Below, in pieces: positions 21,454-32,179 of a stretch of DNA of 60,090 bases (its first letter is position 1; each line of letters opens with the position of its first letter). The position numbers and the translations under genes are program-made. The notes under the pieces were generated by a model. That model did no database searches. It saw only the letters and a list, made by a program, of their open reading frames with translations, and had not been told where the DNA came from. The stretch is from positions 1-60,090 of the forward strand of contig JACOSX010000055.1 in the NCBI GenBank assembly GCA_016178625.1. Reading direction: 5' to 3'. The DNA is from Ignavibacteria bacterium (GTDB lineage Bacteria; Bacteroidota; Ignavibacteria; UBA10030; SZUA-254).

Positions 21454-24347
21454 AGAACTTCAAAATTGTTGATCGTTCGTTCATTCGCCGTGTCGTTCGA
21501 ACTGTGGAGATTGTTATGCTCATCTCCTTGTCTTTTTCGATCATCATATGGTCTCAAACTGCAACAAAAGGTACGATCAAGGGAAGGGTCGTCGACACGA
21601 AATCTCAGGAGGCGTTACCGAGTGCGAACGTCACGGTTAAAGGGACGTACTACGGCGCGGTCACCGACTTTGATGGTAATTTCACAATTAACGGAATCAA
21701 TCCAGCGACATACACCGTCGAGGTTTCTCTTCTCGGTTACAAGACAGTCCAGTATACCGGGTTTAAGGTCGTGGTGGGAGAAATCGTAAGACTGGATGTG
21801 AAACTCGAAGAGACCGTTCTGAGTCTCGGTCAGGAAGTGGTCATCATTGGTGAAAAGCCACTGTTCAATATTGAAGAAACGCAAAGTACCCGATCGATCA
21901 ACAGTGAGGACATCAAAGCGGCGGCGTTACAATCGGTGAAGGATGTGGTCTCCATGCAGACTGGAGTTGTCCAAGCCGACAATGAAATCCATATTCGTGG
22001 AGGTCGAACCTACGAAAACGCTTACCTGCTCGATGGCATTTCAGTACAGGACCCCCTTGGGGGCACTGGTTTTGGTCTTCAGCTCAGCCCTGCAGCAATC
22101 CAGGAAGTGGAAGTAATTACTGGTGGTTATAATGCCGAATACGGGCAGGCAACATCGGGCGTCGTGAACATCACCACAAAAGAAGGAGCGAAAGACTACA
22201 ACGGCTCCCTCTCATACAAAAGGGATCATTTTGGTTTTAATAGAAACGCCCGCTCTAACCAGAACACAGACATTTATGAGATGAGTCTTAGCGGACCAGA
22301 ACCGATCTCATCATACTTACTGCCTCGTATGGGCGTGATCGTCCCGGGCAGTATAAGCTTCTTCGGCACGTTCTATGGAAATTTTTCTGATGGATACATG
22401 AGATGGGTTGAAAAGATCATCGGAGGAAGACCTGTCGGCTATGAAGTTCATGTGCCAAACCAGTTGTACTCATCCTTGCTCGATGGAAATACATTCTACG
22501 CCCCGCGACGCAACAACAACTGGTCATGGCTTGGCAAGTTGACGTGGAAACCTTCGTCGACCATTAAACTGTCATACACGTATTCCAGATCGCTTGTCAT
22601 CGATCAGAACTCTCAGACCATCCAGGCAACTCTCGAACACATCGAAGCCAATCCAGGGTATCAATATGAATTCCAAAATATTCCGGACAGCTCAAATACA
22701 TTCACCCAACGAAATATTCAGCATTCGTTCTCTTTCACACACACACTAAGTCCAAAGACTTTTTATGAAATCAAGGCCAGCCGATATACGGCGCACGTCC
22801 GCGGTGATGCAAATGGAAAATACTTCGATCAATACCATGAACCGAAAGACATCGTTACACTGCCAATCCAATATTACAATATTACACGAGACACGATCGG
22901 AGTGATTCCCGGGGATGGCTTCTTCGATATTGGAAATCCAGCACGCTGGCGCGACCATTACCTTAGTGAGTACACGTTCAAGGGCGACCTGACCCATCAT
23001 TTCACTGAGAAGCACAAGTTCAAAACTGGTATCGAGATGCGCTTCCAGAATATGCAGATGATCGATTTGGTCTCGCCCTGGTTCAAACCTCTGGGTCTGA
23101 ATTACGATATCTATACTGTCAATCCGGCGATGGGAGCACTTTACGCTCAGGACAACATTACTGTCAAAGGAATGATCCTGAACTTCGGTCTGAGGTTCGA
23201 CTATTGGTTTCCCGGAAAATACGTGGATCAAACTATAAAGTATCGAACCACCATACCACCGGAGGTTCGTCGACAGTACCTTGATGAAACGTTTGACTTG
23301 CCATTCTTTCAGCGGTGGAAAGGACGACTCAGTCCCCGCCTTGGCGTGTCCCATCCCGTCTCAGACAACCAGACACTCTTCTTTTCGTACGGGCATTTTT
23401 CGAAGCTGCCACGGCCACAGTTCATCTACTCGAAACTGGGTGGCTCAAGCGCAAAAGCAACTTCCCAAACGATTGGGAATCCGAATCTTAACCCCGAGAC
23501 AACAGTGGCCTATGAGCTGGGACTTCGTAATCAGCTGGGTGAAGGTGATGTTTTAACGGTCACTGCTTATTATAAAGATATCTTCGATTACATCACCGCT
23601 CGAACGGTACGCGTCCAAAGCATAAGGTACTCCGGCGGTTTATATACGACATACATAAATCAGGATTACAGCCGCATACGCGGTATCGAAGTGGAATACA
23701 AAACTCGCGTGGGCAATTGGTTTAGAGGAACCCTCTCCGGTTCATACTCGATTGCAACGGGGAAGAGCTCATCAGCGGATGAGGCTGCCTTCAATACTCA
23801 ACAAGGGTTGGAGGAAAACATCAAAGAAGTTCCGATGGTGTTTGATCGGCCGTTGCAGGTGAGCATGAATCTCAATCTCACTTCGCGAAAAAATGAACCC
23901 CTCTTCGGATTTGGACGAGGAGTTCTTGAAGATTACAATCTTTTCTTCAGAGTCTTCTATGAATCCGGAAAGCGGTATACAAAAGATACTCTGAGTCGAT
24001 TCCCTCTTGCTGACGGTCGACCGCTGTACGTACAGGACAATAGCCACCCTCTTGAAAAAATTGCCGAACCATGGTTTTATATTGATATGAACTTCGAGAA
24101 GTACTTCGATGTCGGCATTGGGAAGATTGCTCTCTCCTTCGAAGTACAAAATCTCTTGAACCGAAAAAATTCTCAGATCATCAATCCTGTTACAGGAAAA
24201 GCATACGAGTATGGCGATCCCACCGTCAATTCGGTGAATGATCCGTTGTATCCGGATTTGACGTATCCTGTTGATCCATATCCATATAATCCGGCACGAT
24301 ATTTAACACCGCGTACATTTAGGTTGGGAATGTCATTCAGATTTTAA
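21450..24347 (+). CDS. TonB-dependent receptor with N-terminal carboxypeptidase-regulatory-like domain
   Basis: 965 aa; GTIKGRVVDTKSQEALPSANVTVKGTYYGAVTDFDGNFTI, plug region IHIRGGRTYENAYLLDGISVQDPLGGTG, C-terminal ...RTFRLGMSFRF. Confidence 0.95.
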   Translation: MKNFKIVDRSFIRRVVRTVEIVMLISLSFSIIIWSQTATKGTIKGRVVDTKSQEALPSANVTVKGTYYGAVTDFDGNFTINGINPATYTVEVSLLGYKTVQYTGFKVVVGEIVRLDVKLEETVLSLGQEVVIIGEKPLFNIEETQSTRSINSEDIKAAALQSVKDVVSMQTGVVQADNEIHIRGGRTYENAYLLDGISVQDPLGGTGFGLQLSPAAIQEVEVITGGYNAEYGQATSGVVNITTKEGAKDYNGSLSYKRDHFGFNRNARSNQNTDIYEMSLSGPEPISSYLLPRMGVIVPGSISFFGTFYGNFSDGYMRWVEKIIGGRPVGYEVHVPNQLYSSLLDGNTFYAPRRNNNWSWLGKLTWKPSSTIKLSYTYSRSLVIDQNSQTIQATLEHIEANPGYQYEFQNIPDSSNTFTQRNIQHSFSFTHTLSPKTFYEIKASRYTAHVRGDANGKYFDQYHEPKDIVTLPIQYYNITRDTIGVIPGDGFFDIGNPARWRDHYLSEYTFKGDLTHHFTEKHKFKTGIEMRFQNMQMIDLVSPWFKPLGLNYDIYTVNPAMGALYAQDNITVKGMILNFGLRFDYWFPGKYVDQTIKYRTTIPPEVRRQYLDETFDLPFFQRWKGRLSPRLGVSHPVSDNQTLFFSYGHFSKLPRPQFIYSKLGGSSAKATSQTIGNPNLNPETTVAYELGLRNQLGEGDVLTVTAYYKDIFDYITARTVRVQSIRYSGGLYTTYINQDYSRIRGIEVEYKTRVGNWFRGTLSGSYSIATGKSSSADEAAFNTQQGLEENIKEVPMVFDRPLQVSMNLNLTSRKNEPLFGFGRGVLEDYNLFFRVFYESGKRYTKDTLSRFPLADGRPLYVQDNSHPLEKIAEPWFYIDMNFEKYFDVGIGKIALSFEVQNLLNRKNSQIINPVTGKAYEYGDPTVNSVNDPLYPDLTYPVDPYPYNPARYLTPRTFRLGMSFRF

Positions 24348-25390
24348 TGATGATGTATCAAACCCCATATAGTCCGGCAATTGCGCGTATTGTCTTTGCT
24401 TGTTTGCTTGCCTTCGGCACCATGAGTCGGGCAACTGCTCAACTGATTCCGAATTTGGGTGGACAGCGAGTAGGCATCTCGGCATTTCAGTTTTTGAAAC
24501 TTGGCGTCGGCGCCCGTGGCGTTGGTCTTGGCGAATCGTTTACGGCAATCGCCAATGACGTGTCTGCCTTATACTGGAATCCTGCGGGACTGACGCAGTT
24601 CTCAGAGAACCAGCTCTTTTTCGCCCACACAGAATATGTTGTTGAAGTGAAGCATGAATTCTTCGGGGCAGCGTATCACCTCTCACCGGGCGATGCCATT
24701 GGCTTCTCAGTGACCTCACTCCATACAGAGGAAATGGAGATTACAACCGAAACACAACCGTTTGGCACCGGTCGCTATTTTCGGTTCGGGGATATTGCAC
24801 TTGGAGCAAGTTACAGTAGGAAAATGACCGACCAATTCAGTTTCGGTCTAACGCTGAAATATGTAGAAGAAACTCTCGATGTTCTGAAGATGCGGGGAGT
24901 TATGGCAGATCTAGGGACGTACTATTGGACCGGTATAGGGACCTCGCGGTTTGCGATTGTCATCTCAAACTTTGGTGCCGATGTTGCACCGACCGGAGAA
25001 ATTACCCTGTACAGTGGTGTCACAGACAGTTCTTTCCAATCGTTCTCGCCACCGACACTGTTCAAAATCGGTTTTGCCATGGAGCCGATGGAGAATGAGA
25101 ACCAACGAGTGACCACGTCTTTTGAACTTAATCATCCGAATGATAACGCTGAAAATATTCACCTCGGCATCGAATATCAGTGGGAGCGTTGGCTTCGACT
25201 TCGGACAGGAGTGAAGCGTACGATCGGTGAGCCATTGTTTGGAAGAGATAATTCGAGCTCGAACGACATTACTTTCGGTATTGGCGTATCGGCACCAGTT
25301 TCCGTGATGAAAGTGGATGTTGATTACGCATATGCAAACTTTAATCTGCTGGGAAGCGTGCACCGAATTTCCCTGAGCCTTTCCTATTAA
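24347..25390 (+). CDS. PorV/PorQ family outer membrane protein
   Basis: 347 aa; GISAFQFLKLGVGARGVGLGESFTAIANDVSALYWNPAGLTQ; C-terminal aromatic beta-barrel residue. Confidence 0.9.
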   Translation: MMMYQTPYSPAIARIVFACLLAFGTMSRATAQLIPNLGGQRVGISAFQFLKLGVGARGVGLGESFTAIANDVSALYWNPAGLTQFSENQLFFAHTEYVVEVKHEFFGAAYHLSPGDAIGFSVTSLHTEEMEITTETQPFGTGRYFRFGDIALGASYSRKMTDQFSFGLTLKYVEETLDVLKMRGVMADLGTYYWTGIGTSRFAIVISNFGADVAPTGEITLYSGVTDSSFQSFSPPTLFKIGFAMEPMENENQRVTTSFELNHPNDNAENIHLGIEYQWERWLRLRTGVKRTIGEPLFGRDNSSSNDITFGIGVSAPVSVMKVDVDYAYANFNLLGSVHRISLSLSY

Positions 25391-26598
25391 TGCCAATGAA
25401 AAAGCGTGTCACATACATATTGCTCCTCGTGTTCGCCGCAATCCTTTGTTTGATTGGCTGTGAAGAACGATTCGATCTCAACAAGTTACCCAGTCCTACC
25501 CAGGCGGACACTCTGGGTGTCACCAGTTACGTGGAAGTATTTCCACCCTGGGGCGGGTTTGCTACCCCCACAGCTATTATGGTCGGAGGCGATCAGCTCA
25601 TTTATGTCGTCGATCATGATGACAATCAGGTTGTGATGATGGATGCAAGCGGTGCCATCTTGCAGCGGGATAGCACAATTCTCCACCCGATTTCAATTGC
25701 ACAGAATTCAAAGCTCGATCTTTACATCGGAGGCGAGGCTATCGCGCAAAATGGCACTGATACCATCGGAGCCATTTACAGGATTTTTGTTGTACGGTTC
25801 GATACGATATATGTATCACGAATTGATACAGTGATTAGTCCGTTCGGCGACACGACGTTTGTACCCGTCTACCGGGATACGTCGTACTTTTACAATCACG
25901 ATTTGAAACAGGCGCACAAGCAGGTTGTCTGGCAAGAGCCAGCGCATCCCGAACGGCGTTTCCCTGGCATCGGAATACTGCCAGGAAACAGTTACCTTGT
26001 CGCAAGAGTAGGTCCTGATAATAGCAGTTTTGTCGATCCCGATACTCGGGTTCTGCTCTTCAATGGTGGTGATACGCTCGTAACCCCGGTGCCGGATCTT
26101 GTGACTCGTCCTTCTGGCGGGACCGCAATCACTGATATTCGAAATCTCACGGGTATCCTCGTCGTACCTTCGAGCCGCGATTTCATTCTCACTCAAAGCA
26201 GCGAGCAAGTAGCGTATGGAGCTATATGGATGTCATATTTCAAGAATCCCGATTTTCAAGGATGGCTTCCCAAGTACGACCCGGCGAAAGTTGAACAGCG
26301 CGGCGTTGATTTCATTCGACCGTATCGTTATCGACACGCAACTGGAGCGGCATTTGATCGAAGGCGTCGAGAAGTATTTATCGTCGACTCTGAGCTGGAT
26401 AGTGTCGTCAAGTTCGACCGCAGCGGTCAATTCAGGTCCGAGTCGTTTGGAAGGTACAAAACGACGTCGGATCAATTTCCGGGGTTAAATCATCCTGGCG
26501 GAATTTCATTTTCTAATGATTGTACACTCTACATCGCTGATACCGGTAATCGGGTTATCCGCCGATTTAAGCTATCAACACAAACTCAGTGCAACTAA
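25390..26598 (+). CDS. NHL/6-bladed beta-propeller lipoprotein
   Basis: 402 aa; lipobox AAILCLIGC; LNHPGGISFSNDCTLYIADTGNRVIRRF. Confidence 0.82.
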   Translation: MPMKKRVTYILLLVFAAILCLIGCEERFDLNKLPSPTQADTLGVTSYVEVFPPWGGFATPTAIMVGGDQLIYVVDHDDNQVVMMDASGAILQRDSTILHPISIAQNSKLDLYIGGEAIAQNGTDTIGAIYRIFVVRFDTIYVSRIDTVISPFGDTTFVPVYRDTSYFYNHDLKQAHKQVVWQEPAHPERRFPGIGILPGNSYLVARVGPDNSSFVDPDTRVLLFNGGDTLVTPVPDLVTRPSGGTAITDIRNLTGILVVPSSRDFILTQSSEQVAYGAIWMSYFKNPDFQGWLPKYDPAKVEQRGVDFIRPYRYRHATGAAFDRRRREVFIVDSELDSVVKFDRSGQFRSESFGRYKTTSDQFPGLNHPGGISFSNDCTLYIADTGNRVIRRFKLSTQTQCN

Positions 26599-26623
26599 TG
26601 TGAATAATACTTTTGGAGGTCGA

Positions 26624-27727
26624 ATGACTAAACTCATCTCAATGTTACTGTTCGTTGTCTTTGTTCTGCCCCTCACGGCTCAAGAGGAATCTTCAATATC
26701 TCATGACATCATAGCAACCTACTCGATCGTCGCATGGGATTCTCTTACCGGCGATCTCGGTGTGGCAGTCCAGTCTAAATTTTTAGGTGTTGGTGCTGTG
26801 GTTCCCTACGCAAAATCGGGAGTAGGCGCAATTGCGACGCAAGCGTTCGCCAATACTGAATACGGTCCACAAGCATTGGAGATGCTCGAGCGTGGTATGT
26901 CGGCACAGCAGGTCGTCGATAGCTTCATTAAGTATGATACGAGCGCGAGCAGCCGTCAGCTTGGAGTCGTTGATGCACACGGTGGCTCGGCCGCATATAC
27001 CGGCACATCCTGTCTTTCATACGCGGGACACGTGGTTGGGAAGGGATATAGTGCACAGGGGAACATTCTCGCTAGTGAAACTGTCGTCAAAGCAATCGCT
27101 CGAACATTTGAGATTACGCCGGGAGATTTGGCAGATCGTATGCTTGCGGCACTTGATGCGGGGGAAGCCGCGGGTGGAGACAAACGTGGGCGACAGTCAG
27201 CCGCGCTTCTTGTTGTTCGCGAGAAAGGTGGTTATGCTGGATATAATGATCGTTTCATCGATATCCGCGTTGATGATGATTCCCTGCCTCTTGTTGCCCT
27301 GCGTAGGATTTATATGAAATGGCAGGAGACGTTCCTTCTTGATGCTCGGCTGAGGGCGGTGGATGAATTCAATCGGCGAAAGAGATTTGATGCCGCCCGC
27401 GAGGAAATGCAGCGAATTGTTTCATCCTTTAATGAGCAGTTGCGAAACCGACCCGATGATCCGGAGCTGTTGAACAATATTGCATGGGCGCTCGCAACAC
27501 ACGATCTCGACAGGGAGCGCGCGATGGAGCTTGCCAAACGCGCCGTCAAACTCGCCCCGGACAAGCCGAACTTCCTGGACACGATGGCGGAGTGCCATTT
27601 TCGCCTCGGTCATTATGATGAGGCAATCGCAATAGAAGCTGAACTTGTCACAAAAGACCCAACGAATGATAATTATTGGAAGCAACTTCAGAAATTTAAG
27701 GAAGGCAAGCAGCGGTCTGGTCGGTAA
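26624..27727 (+). CDS. DUF1028 family protein with C-terminal TPR-like region, secreted
   Basis: In-frame ATG at 26624 after GGAGGT; signal peptide; TYSIVAWDSLTGDLGVAVQSKFLGVGAVVPYAKSGVGAIATQAFANTEYGPQALEML; TPR-like PNFLDTMAECHFRLGHYDEAIAIEAELV. Confidence 0.87.
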   Translation: MTKLISMLLFVVFVLPLTAQEESSISHDIIATYSIVAWDSLTGDLGVAVQSKFLGVGAVVPYAKSGVGAIATQAFANTEYGPQALEMLERGMSAQQVVDSFIKYDTSASSRQLGVVDAHGGSAAYTGTSCLSYAGHVVGKGYSAQGNILASETVVKAIARTFEITPGDLADRMLAALDAGEAAGGDKRGRQSAALLVVREKGGYAGYNDRFIDIRVDDDSLPLVALRRIYMKWQETFLLDARLRAVDEFNRRKRFDAAREEMQRIVSSFNEQLRNRPDDPELLNNIAWALATHDLDRERAMELAKRAVKLAPDKPNFLDTMAECHFRLGHYDEAIAIEAELVTKDPTNDNYWKQLQKFKEGKQRSGR

Positions 27728-28277
27728 TCATTCGACATCGCAGCGACTCTTTTCCATAGTTCTGCTTTTGATTCTTAGTGTGCTGTCCTTTGCGTGTATG
27801 GGTGATCGATCTCAGCAAAAGAAGGGAACCCTGCAGACTCAAAACAATAATTCTCCTCGCGACATAAATGTTGGAGGAATTCATCTGTATCAACTACGCG
27901 ATAACATCAAGAAACAGTTTCCCTCGATGGATTGTGCAAAAGAAAATAACGAGAAGGAGTATTGCACAATTCGAATTTCGCGAGCGAACCGGCATGGTCG
28001 ATTTCAGGATATCGATCGACTTTACTTTTCTTTCGTGCATGACACGCTCCGATCGATCAAACTCCGGTACGCTCAAATATTTGATATAGAATATTTAAAC
28101 CTTGTTGCAGACCTTGAGAAAACCTATGGTTCAGCCACGTCAATTACCCCTGATAGTTCACACTACCTCTGGGATAGTGACTCGTTGAACATTATACTCG
28201 AACCGAATCGAAAACCGCATTGGACAGGATCTCTAATGACCTTTACCCCGCTCGTTGAATTCACTGGAAAATTTTAA
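27645..28277 (+). CDS. hypothetical lipoprotein (true start uncertain, likely internal)
   Basis: ORF of 210 aa; lipobox-like ILSVLSFACMGD suggests translation starts near the end of the preceding gene. Confidence 0.5.
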   Translation: MSQKTQRMIIIGSNFRNLRKASSGLVGNHSTSQRLFSIVLLLILSVLSFACMGDRSQQKKGTLQTQNNNSPRDINVGGIHLYQLRDNIKKQFPSMDCAKENNEKEYCTIRISRANRHGRFQDIDRLYFSFVHDTLRSIKLRYAQIFDIEYLNLVADLEKTYGSATSITPDSSHYLWDSDSLNIILEPNRKPHWTGSLMTFTPLVEFTGKF

Positions 28278-28380
28278 GGAATCAACTCGGTTGGCCTCCA
28301 AACGAATGAGGGGGGCAATCAGTCTTGCAACTAAGAACGGAAATCACTACATTGTTTTCAATTAGTTGAGTCATTCTCAC

Positions 28381-28470
28381 GGAGAGGTGGGTGAGTGGCT
28401 TAAACCAACGGTTTGCTAAACCGTCGTACGGGGTCAACCTGTACCGAGAGTTCAAATCTCTCCCTCTCCG
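28381..28470 (+). tRNA. tRNA-Ser(GCT)
   Basis: Acceptor GGAGAGG/CCTCTCC, anticodon region CGGTTTGCTAAACCG, class II variable arm, T arm GAGAGTTCAAATCTCTC. Confidence 0.94.
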
Positions 28471-28519
28471 CAAGGCAGCATAAATTATTGTGCCGTTGTC
28501 ATCCCAATCACCCCGCTTG

Positions 28520-28542
28520 TCCCCGCGCTCAGGGGATTTTTT
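28520..28542 (+). terminator. rho-independent terminator after tRNA-Ser, immediately before gltX
   Basis: TCCCC-GCGCTCA-GGGGA followed by TTTTTT. Confidence 0.7.
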
Positions 28543-28554
28543 GTTTCTGACATC

Positions 28555-30015
28555 GTGATGAGTAAGTTTAAGACGATACGTGTTCGCTTTGCGCCGAGCC
28601 CGACAGGGTACTTGCATGTCGGTGGCTTACGAACGGCTTTGTACAATTTTCTCTTTGCGAGAAAACACGGGGGAGTGTTCATTCTTCGGATCGAAGACAC
28701 AGACCGCACGCGCTACGTAAATGATGCCGTGGACAATCTCATCGAGACGCTGCGTTGGGCAGGACTCGATTACGATGAAGGACCTGAAAAAGGTGGAACC
28801 CTCGGTCCGTATGTACAATCTCAACGATTGGAGATTTACAAACAACATGTTGATCGACTGTTGAACACCCGAACGGCGTACCGTTGCTTCTGTACTCCAG
28901 ACCGATTGGAAATGATGCGGAAAGAGCAGGAAGCTCGACACATTTCACCGAAGTATGATCGGAATTGTTTGAGCTTATCTCAACAGGAGATTCAAGAGAA
29001 TGCCCGAAAGGGGATTCCTTGCGTCGTACGGATGAAGATTCCCGATTCGCTCACCATCAGGTTTCACGACGTCATTCGCGACGATGTTGAGTTTTCGAGC
29101 GAAATGCTGGACGATCAGGTGCTCATGAAGTCGGATGGTTACCCGACGTATCATCTCGCTAATGTGGTTGATGACCATCTCATGCAGATATCGCACGTCA
29201 TTCGAGGTGAGGAATGGTTATCAAGCACGCCGAAACATGTGTTGCTCTACCAATTCTTTGGATGGGAGTTGCCAGAGTTCGCTCATCTGCCGTTGCTCTT
29301 GAATCCGGACCGGTCGAAACTTAGCAAACGCCAAGGCGACGTCGCCGTCGAAGATTATCGAGCAAAAGGATATTTGAAAGAGGCACTGGTAAACTTTGTG
29401 GCAATGCTTGGATGGAACCCCGGCACTGAACAAGAGTACTTTAGCCTGGAGGAACTGATTCAACAGTTCTCGTTGGAACGTGTGAACAAGGCTGGCGCAA
29501 TTTTCAACATCGAAAAACTGAATTGGTTGAACGCCGAACACCTCCGAAGAAAGCCTGATGAGGAATTACTGAGGATGCTGAAGGAAGCGTTAGCACAGTC
29601 CAACTTCAAGAATGCGAAGCATGACGATGAGTATCTGCTCAAGGTTATTTTCGCAATGAGAGAGAGAGTCTCGTTTGTAAATGACTTCATTGAAAAAGGC
29701 TCCTACTTTTTCGAGCCTCCCAATGAGTACGATCAAGAAGTTGTGAGGAAACGGTGGAAGGCAGAGACACCCTCGCAACTAAAACAATTAGCTGAGGAGT
29801 TTTCCAAGTTAACCAGCCCGACCAAACAGGACTATGAAGCAGCATTGCAGAATACTGCCGATGTATTTCATGTTGGCAATGGGACACTCATTCACGCTGT
29901 GCGTCTTGCAGTTTCTGGTGTTGGTGGAGGACCCGGTGTGTATGATATTCTTTTCATCTTAGGGAAGGATGAGAGTCTCAAAAGAATGCACACCGCTATC
30001 GAAAGACTTACGTAA
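28555..30015 (+). CDS. gltX: glutamyl-tRNA synthetase
   Basis: 486 aa; [21 protein letters not shown] (HIGH motif), [13 protein letters not shown] (KMSKS-like). Confidence 0.96.
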   Translation: MMSKFKTIRVRFAPSPTGYLHVGGLRTALYNFLFARKHGGVFILRIEDTDRTRYVNDAVDNLIETLRWAGLDYDEGPEKGGTLGPYVQSQRLEIYKQHVDRLLNTRTAYRCFCTPDRLEMMRKEQEARHISPKYDRNCLSLSQQEIQENARKGIPCVVRMKIPDSLTIRFHDVIRDDVEFSSEMLDDQVLMKSDGYPTYHLANVVDDHLMQISHVIRGEEWLSSTPKHVLLYQFFGWELPEFAHLPLLLNPDRSKLSKRQGDVAVEDYRAKGYLKEALVNFVAMLGWNPGTEQEYFSLEELIQQFSLERVNKAGAIFNIEKLNWLNAEHLRRKPDEELLRMLKEALAQSNFKNAKHDDEYLLKVIFAMRERVSFVNDFIEKGSYFFEPPNEYDQEVVRKRWKAETPSQLKQLAEEFSKLTSPTKQDYEAALQNTADVFHVGNGTLIHAVRLAVSGVGGGPGVYDILFILGKDESLKRMHTAIERLT

Positions 30016-31724
30016 TGACTTCCGGCAATAACGAACAGCCTGAGAGCATGGATAAGACCGTTGAGATTCCTGAATCTAGAAATTTCATCCGAGAAATCAT
30101 CGATGAAGATTTGAAGACGGACAAATTCGGTGGACGTGTTCACACACGGTTTCCTCCAGAGCCGAACGGATATCTGCATATAGGTCACGCGAAATCGATT
30201 TGTCTAAACTTTGGGATCGCACGAGATTACAAAGGCTTGTGCAACCTGCGATTCGATGACACGAATCCAAGCAAAGAGGATATCGAGTACGTCGAGTCAA
30301 TTGAGAATGATGTACACTGGCTGGGATTTGATTGGGAAGATCGGTTGTATTATGCATCCGATTACTTCGAGCAGTTAGAGGATTATGGGCGAAAGCTTAT
30401 CAAAAAAGGGAAAGCATATGTGTGCGATTTGAGCGCTGATGAGATCCGAGAACACCGGGGAACGCTGACCCAACCTGGCAAAGATAGCCCGTACCGCAAC
30501 CGATCGGTGGATGAAAATTTAGATTTGTTCCGCCGAATGCGAGATGGTGAATTCCCGGACGGTTCACGCACGCTTCGCGCAAAAATCGACATGTCCTCTC
30601 CCAATCTCAATATGCGTGACCCCGTCATGTATCGCATCCTCCGGGCAACGCATCATCGGACTGGCGACACATGGTGCATCTATCCGATGTATGATTGGGC
30701 ACATGGATTGTGCGATTCGATTGAGGGAATAACACACTCATTATGTACGCTGGAGTTTGCAGATCATCGCCCTCTGTACGATTGGTTTCTCGATGAACTC
30801 GGAGTTTACCATCCTCAGCAGATTGAATTCGCGCGACTCAATCTTACCTATACGGTCATGAGCAAGCGAAGGCTTCTTCAGTTGGTCGATGAAGGATTCG
30901 TCAATGGATGGGATGATCCCCGCATGCCTACCATAACGGGTCTGAGGCGGCGCGGATATACTCCAGAATCAATTAGGAATTTTGCGGAACGAGTGGGCGT
31001 CGCTAAGCGAGAAAATATGATTGACATTAGCCTGCTTGAGAATAGCTTACGAGAGGACATGAATAAATGCGCACCTCGTGTCATGGCAATCCTCCATCCA
31101 TTGAAGGTCATCATCGACAACTATCCTGAGGGTAAGGTGGAGGAGCTCGACGGAGCGAATAACCCGGAAGATCCTTCCATGGGATCGAGGAAGATTCCTT
31201 TTTCGAATGTCATCTACATTGAGCGAGAGGATTTCCGAGAGAATCCACCGCCAAAATACTTCCGGCTCTCCCCCGGAGCAGAAGTGCGTCTGAGATATGC
31301 CTATGTCATCATGTGTACCAATGTGGTAAAAGATGGAACGACAGGCGAAATCGTGGAAGTTCACTGCACATATGATCCCGAGACAAAGAGTGGATCATCG
31401 CAGAACAAGAAGAAAGTGAAGGGAACAATTCACTGGGTCTCAGCCTCTCATGCACTTGCTGCAGAAGTGAGAGTGTATGACCGACTATTCACAGTGGAAG
31501 ATCCAAGCGGAGAGAATTGGAAGACTCTCATCAATCCAAATGCTCTTGCCGTATTAAGGGATTGCAAAGTTGAAAGAACCCTATCAAGTGCGAAGGTACA
31601 AGATCGTTTTCAGTTCGAGCGGCTCGGGTATTTTTGTGTCGATAATGATTCTACGAAGGATATATTGATTTTCAATCGCACAGTTTCCTTACGCGATACA
31701 TGGGCAAAGATCGAAAAGTCGTGA
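30015..31724 (+). CDS. glnS: glutaminyl-tRNA synthetase
   Basis: 569 aa; [47 protein letters not shown]; start overlaps gltX stop. Confidence 0.95.
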   Translation: MTSGNNEQPESMDKTVEIPESRNFIREIIDEDLKTDKFGGRVHTRFPPEPNGYLHIGHAKSICLNFGIARDYKGLCNLRFDDTNPSKEDIEYVESIENDVHWLGFDWEDRLYYASDYFEQLEDYGRKLIKKGKAYVCDLSADEIREHRGTLTQPGKDSPYRNRSVDENLDLFRRMRDGEFPDGSRTLRAKIDMSSPNLNMRDPVMYRILRATHHRTGDTWCIYPMYDWAHGLCDSIEGITHSLCTLEFADHRPLYDWFLDELGVYHPQQIEFARLNLTYTVMSKRRLLQLVDEGFVNGWDDPRMPTITGLRRRGYTPESIRNFAERVGVAKRENMIDISLLENSLREDMNKCAPRVMAILHPLKVIIDNYPEGKVEELDGANNPEDPSMGSRKIPFSNVIYIEREDFRENPPPKYFRLSPGAEVRLRYAYVIMCTNVVKDGTTGEIVEVHCTYDPETKSGSSQNKKKVKGTIHWVSASHALAAEVRVYDRLFTVEDPSGENWKTLINPNALAVLRDCKVERTLSSAKVQDRFQFERLGYFCVDNDSTKDILIFNRTVSLRDTWAKIEKS

Positions 31725-31765
31725 GCCGTGATCGGGTTCATAATGTGACGCGGGGCTTACCTTTC

Positions 31766-31794
31766 TTGACTATAGATAGATAAACAACTATATT
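31766..31794 (+). promoter_or_regulatory. predicted sigma70-type promoter TTGACT-N17-TATATT upstream of folB
   Basis: TTGACT 31766-31771, 17 nt spacer, TATATT 31789-31794; ATG at 31808. Confidence 0.55.
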
Positions 31795-31807
31795 TTGCAG
31801 AATTTCC

Positions 31808-32176
31808 ATGCCCGATGCTATCATCAGAATCAAGAACGCTTCTTTCTATGCCTATCATGGTGTTGCCACAGATGAGCAAAACCTTGGGGGAAAATTCGAA
31901 GTCGACGTAGAGATTCGCAGTGACCTCTCTGCCGCGATCGAAAGCGACAGCCTTAAACAAACGGTCGATTATGAAGCTGTCTATTCGTTTATTCAGAAAA
32001 CTGTTACACGCAAGAAATATTATTTGTTGGAAGCACTTGCCAATACAATTGCACAGGGACTTCTTCAAGAGTTCAACGGCATTCAATCGCTAACAGTAAC
32101 AGTTCGGAAACCACATCCACCGGTGAAGGGAGTGGTTGATTATGTGGAAGTGGTGGTTACGGAACATCGCACGTGA
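31808..32176 (+). CDS. folB: dihydroneopterin aldolase
   Basis: 122 aa; FYAYHGVATDEQNLGGKFEVDVEI, LEALANTIAQGLL, VTVRKPHPPVKGVVDYVEV. Confidence 0.94.
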   Translation: MPDAIIRIKNASFYAYHGVATDEQNLGGKFEVDVEIRSDLSAAIESDSLKQTVDYEAVYSFIQKTVTRKKYYLLEALANTIAQGLLQEFNGIQSLTVTVRKPHPPVKGVVDYVEVVVTEHRT

Positions 32177-32179
32177 ACA

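Noticed and set aside
22746-23354. 202-aa minus-strand ORF inside the TonB-dependent receptor gene
   Set aside because: Antisense shadow ORF; the plus strand encodes a coherent receptor throughout
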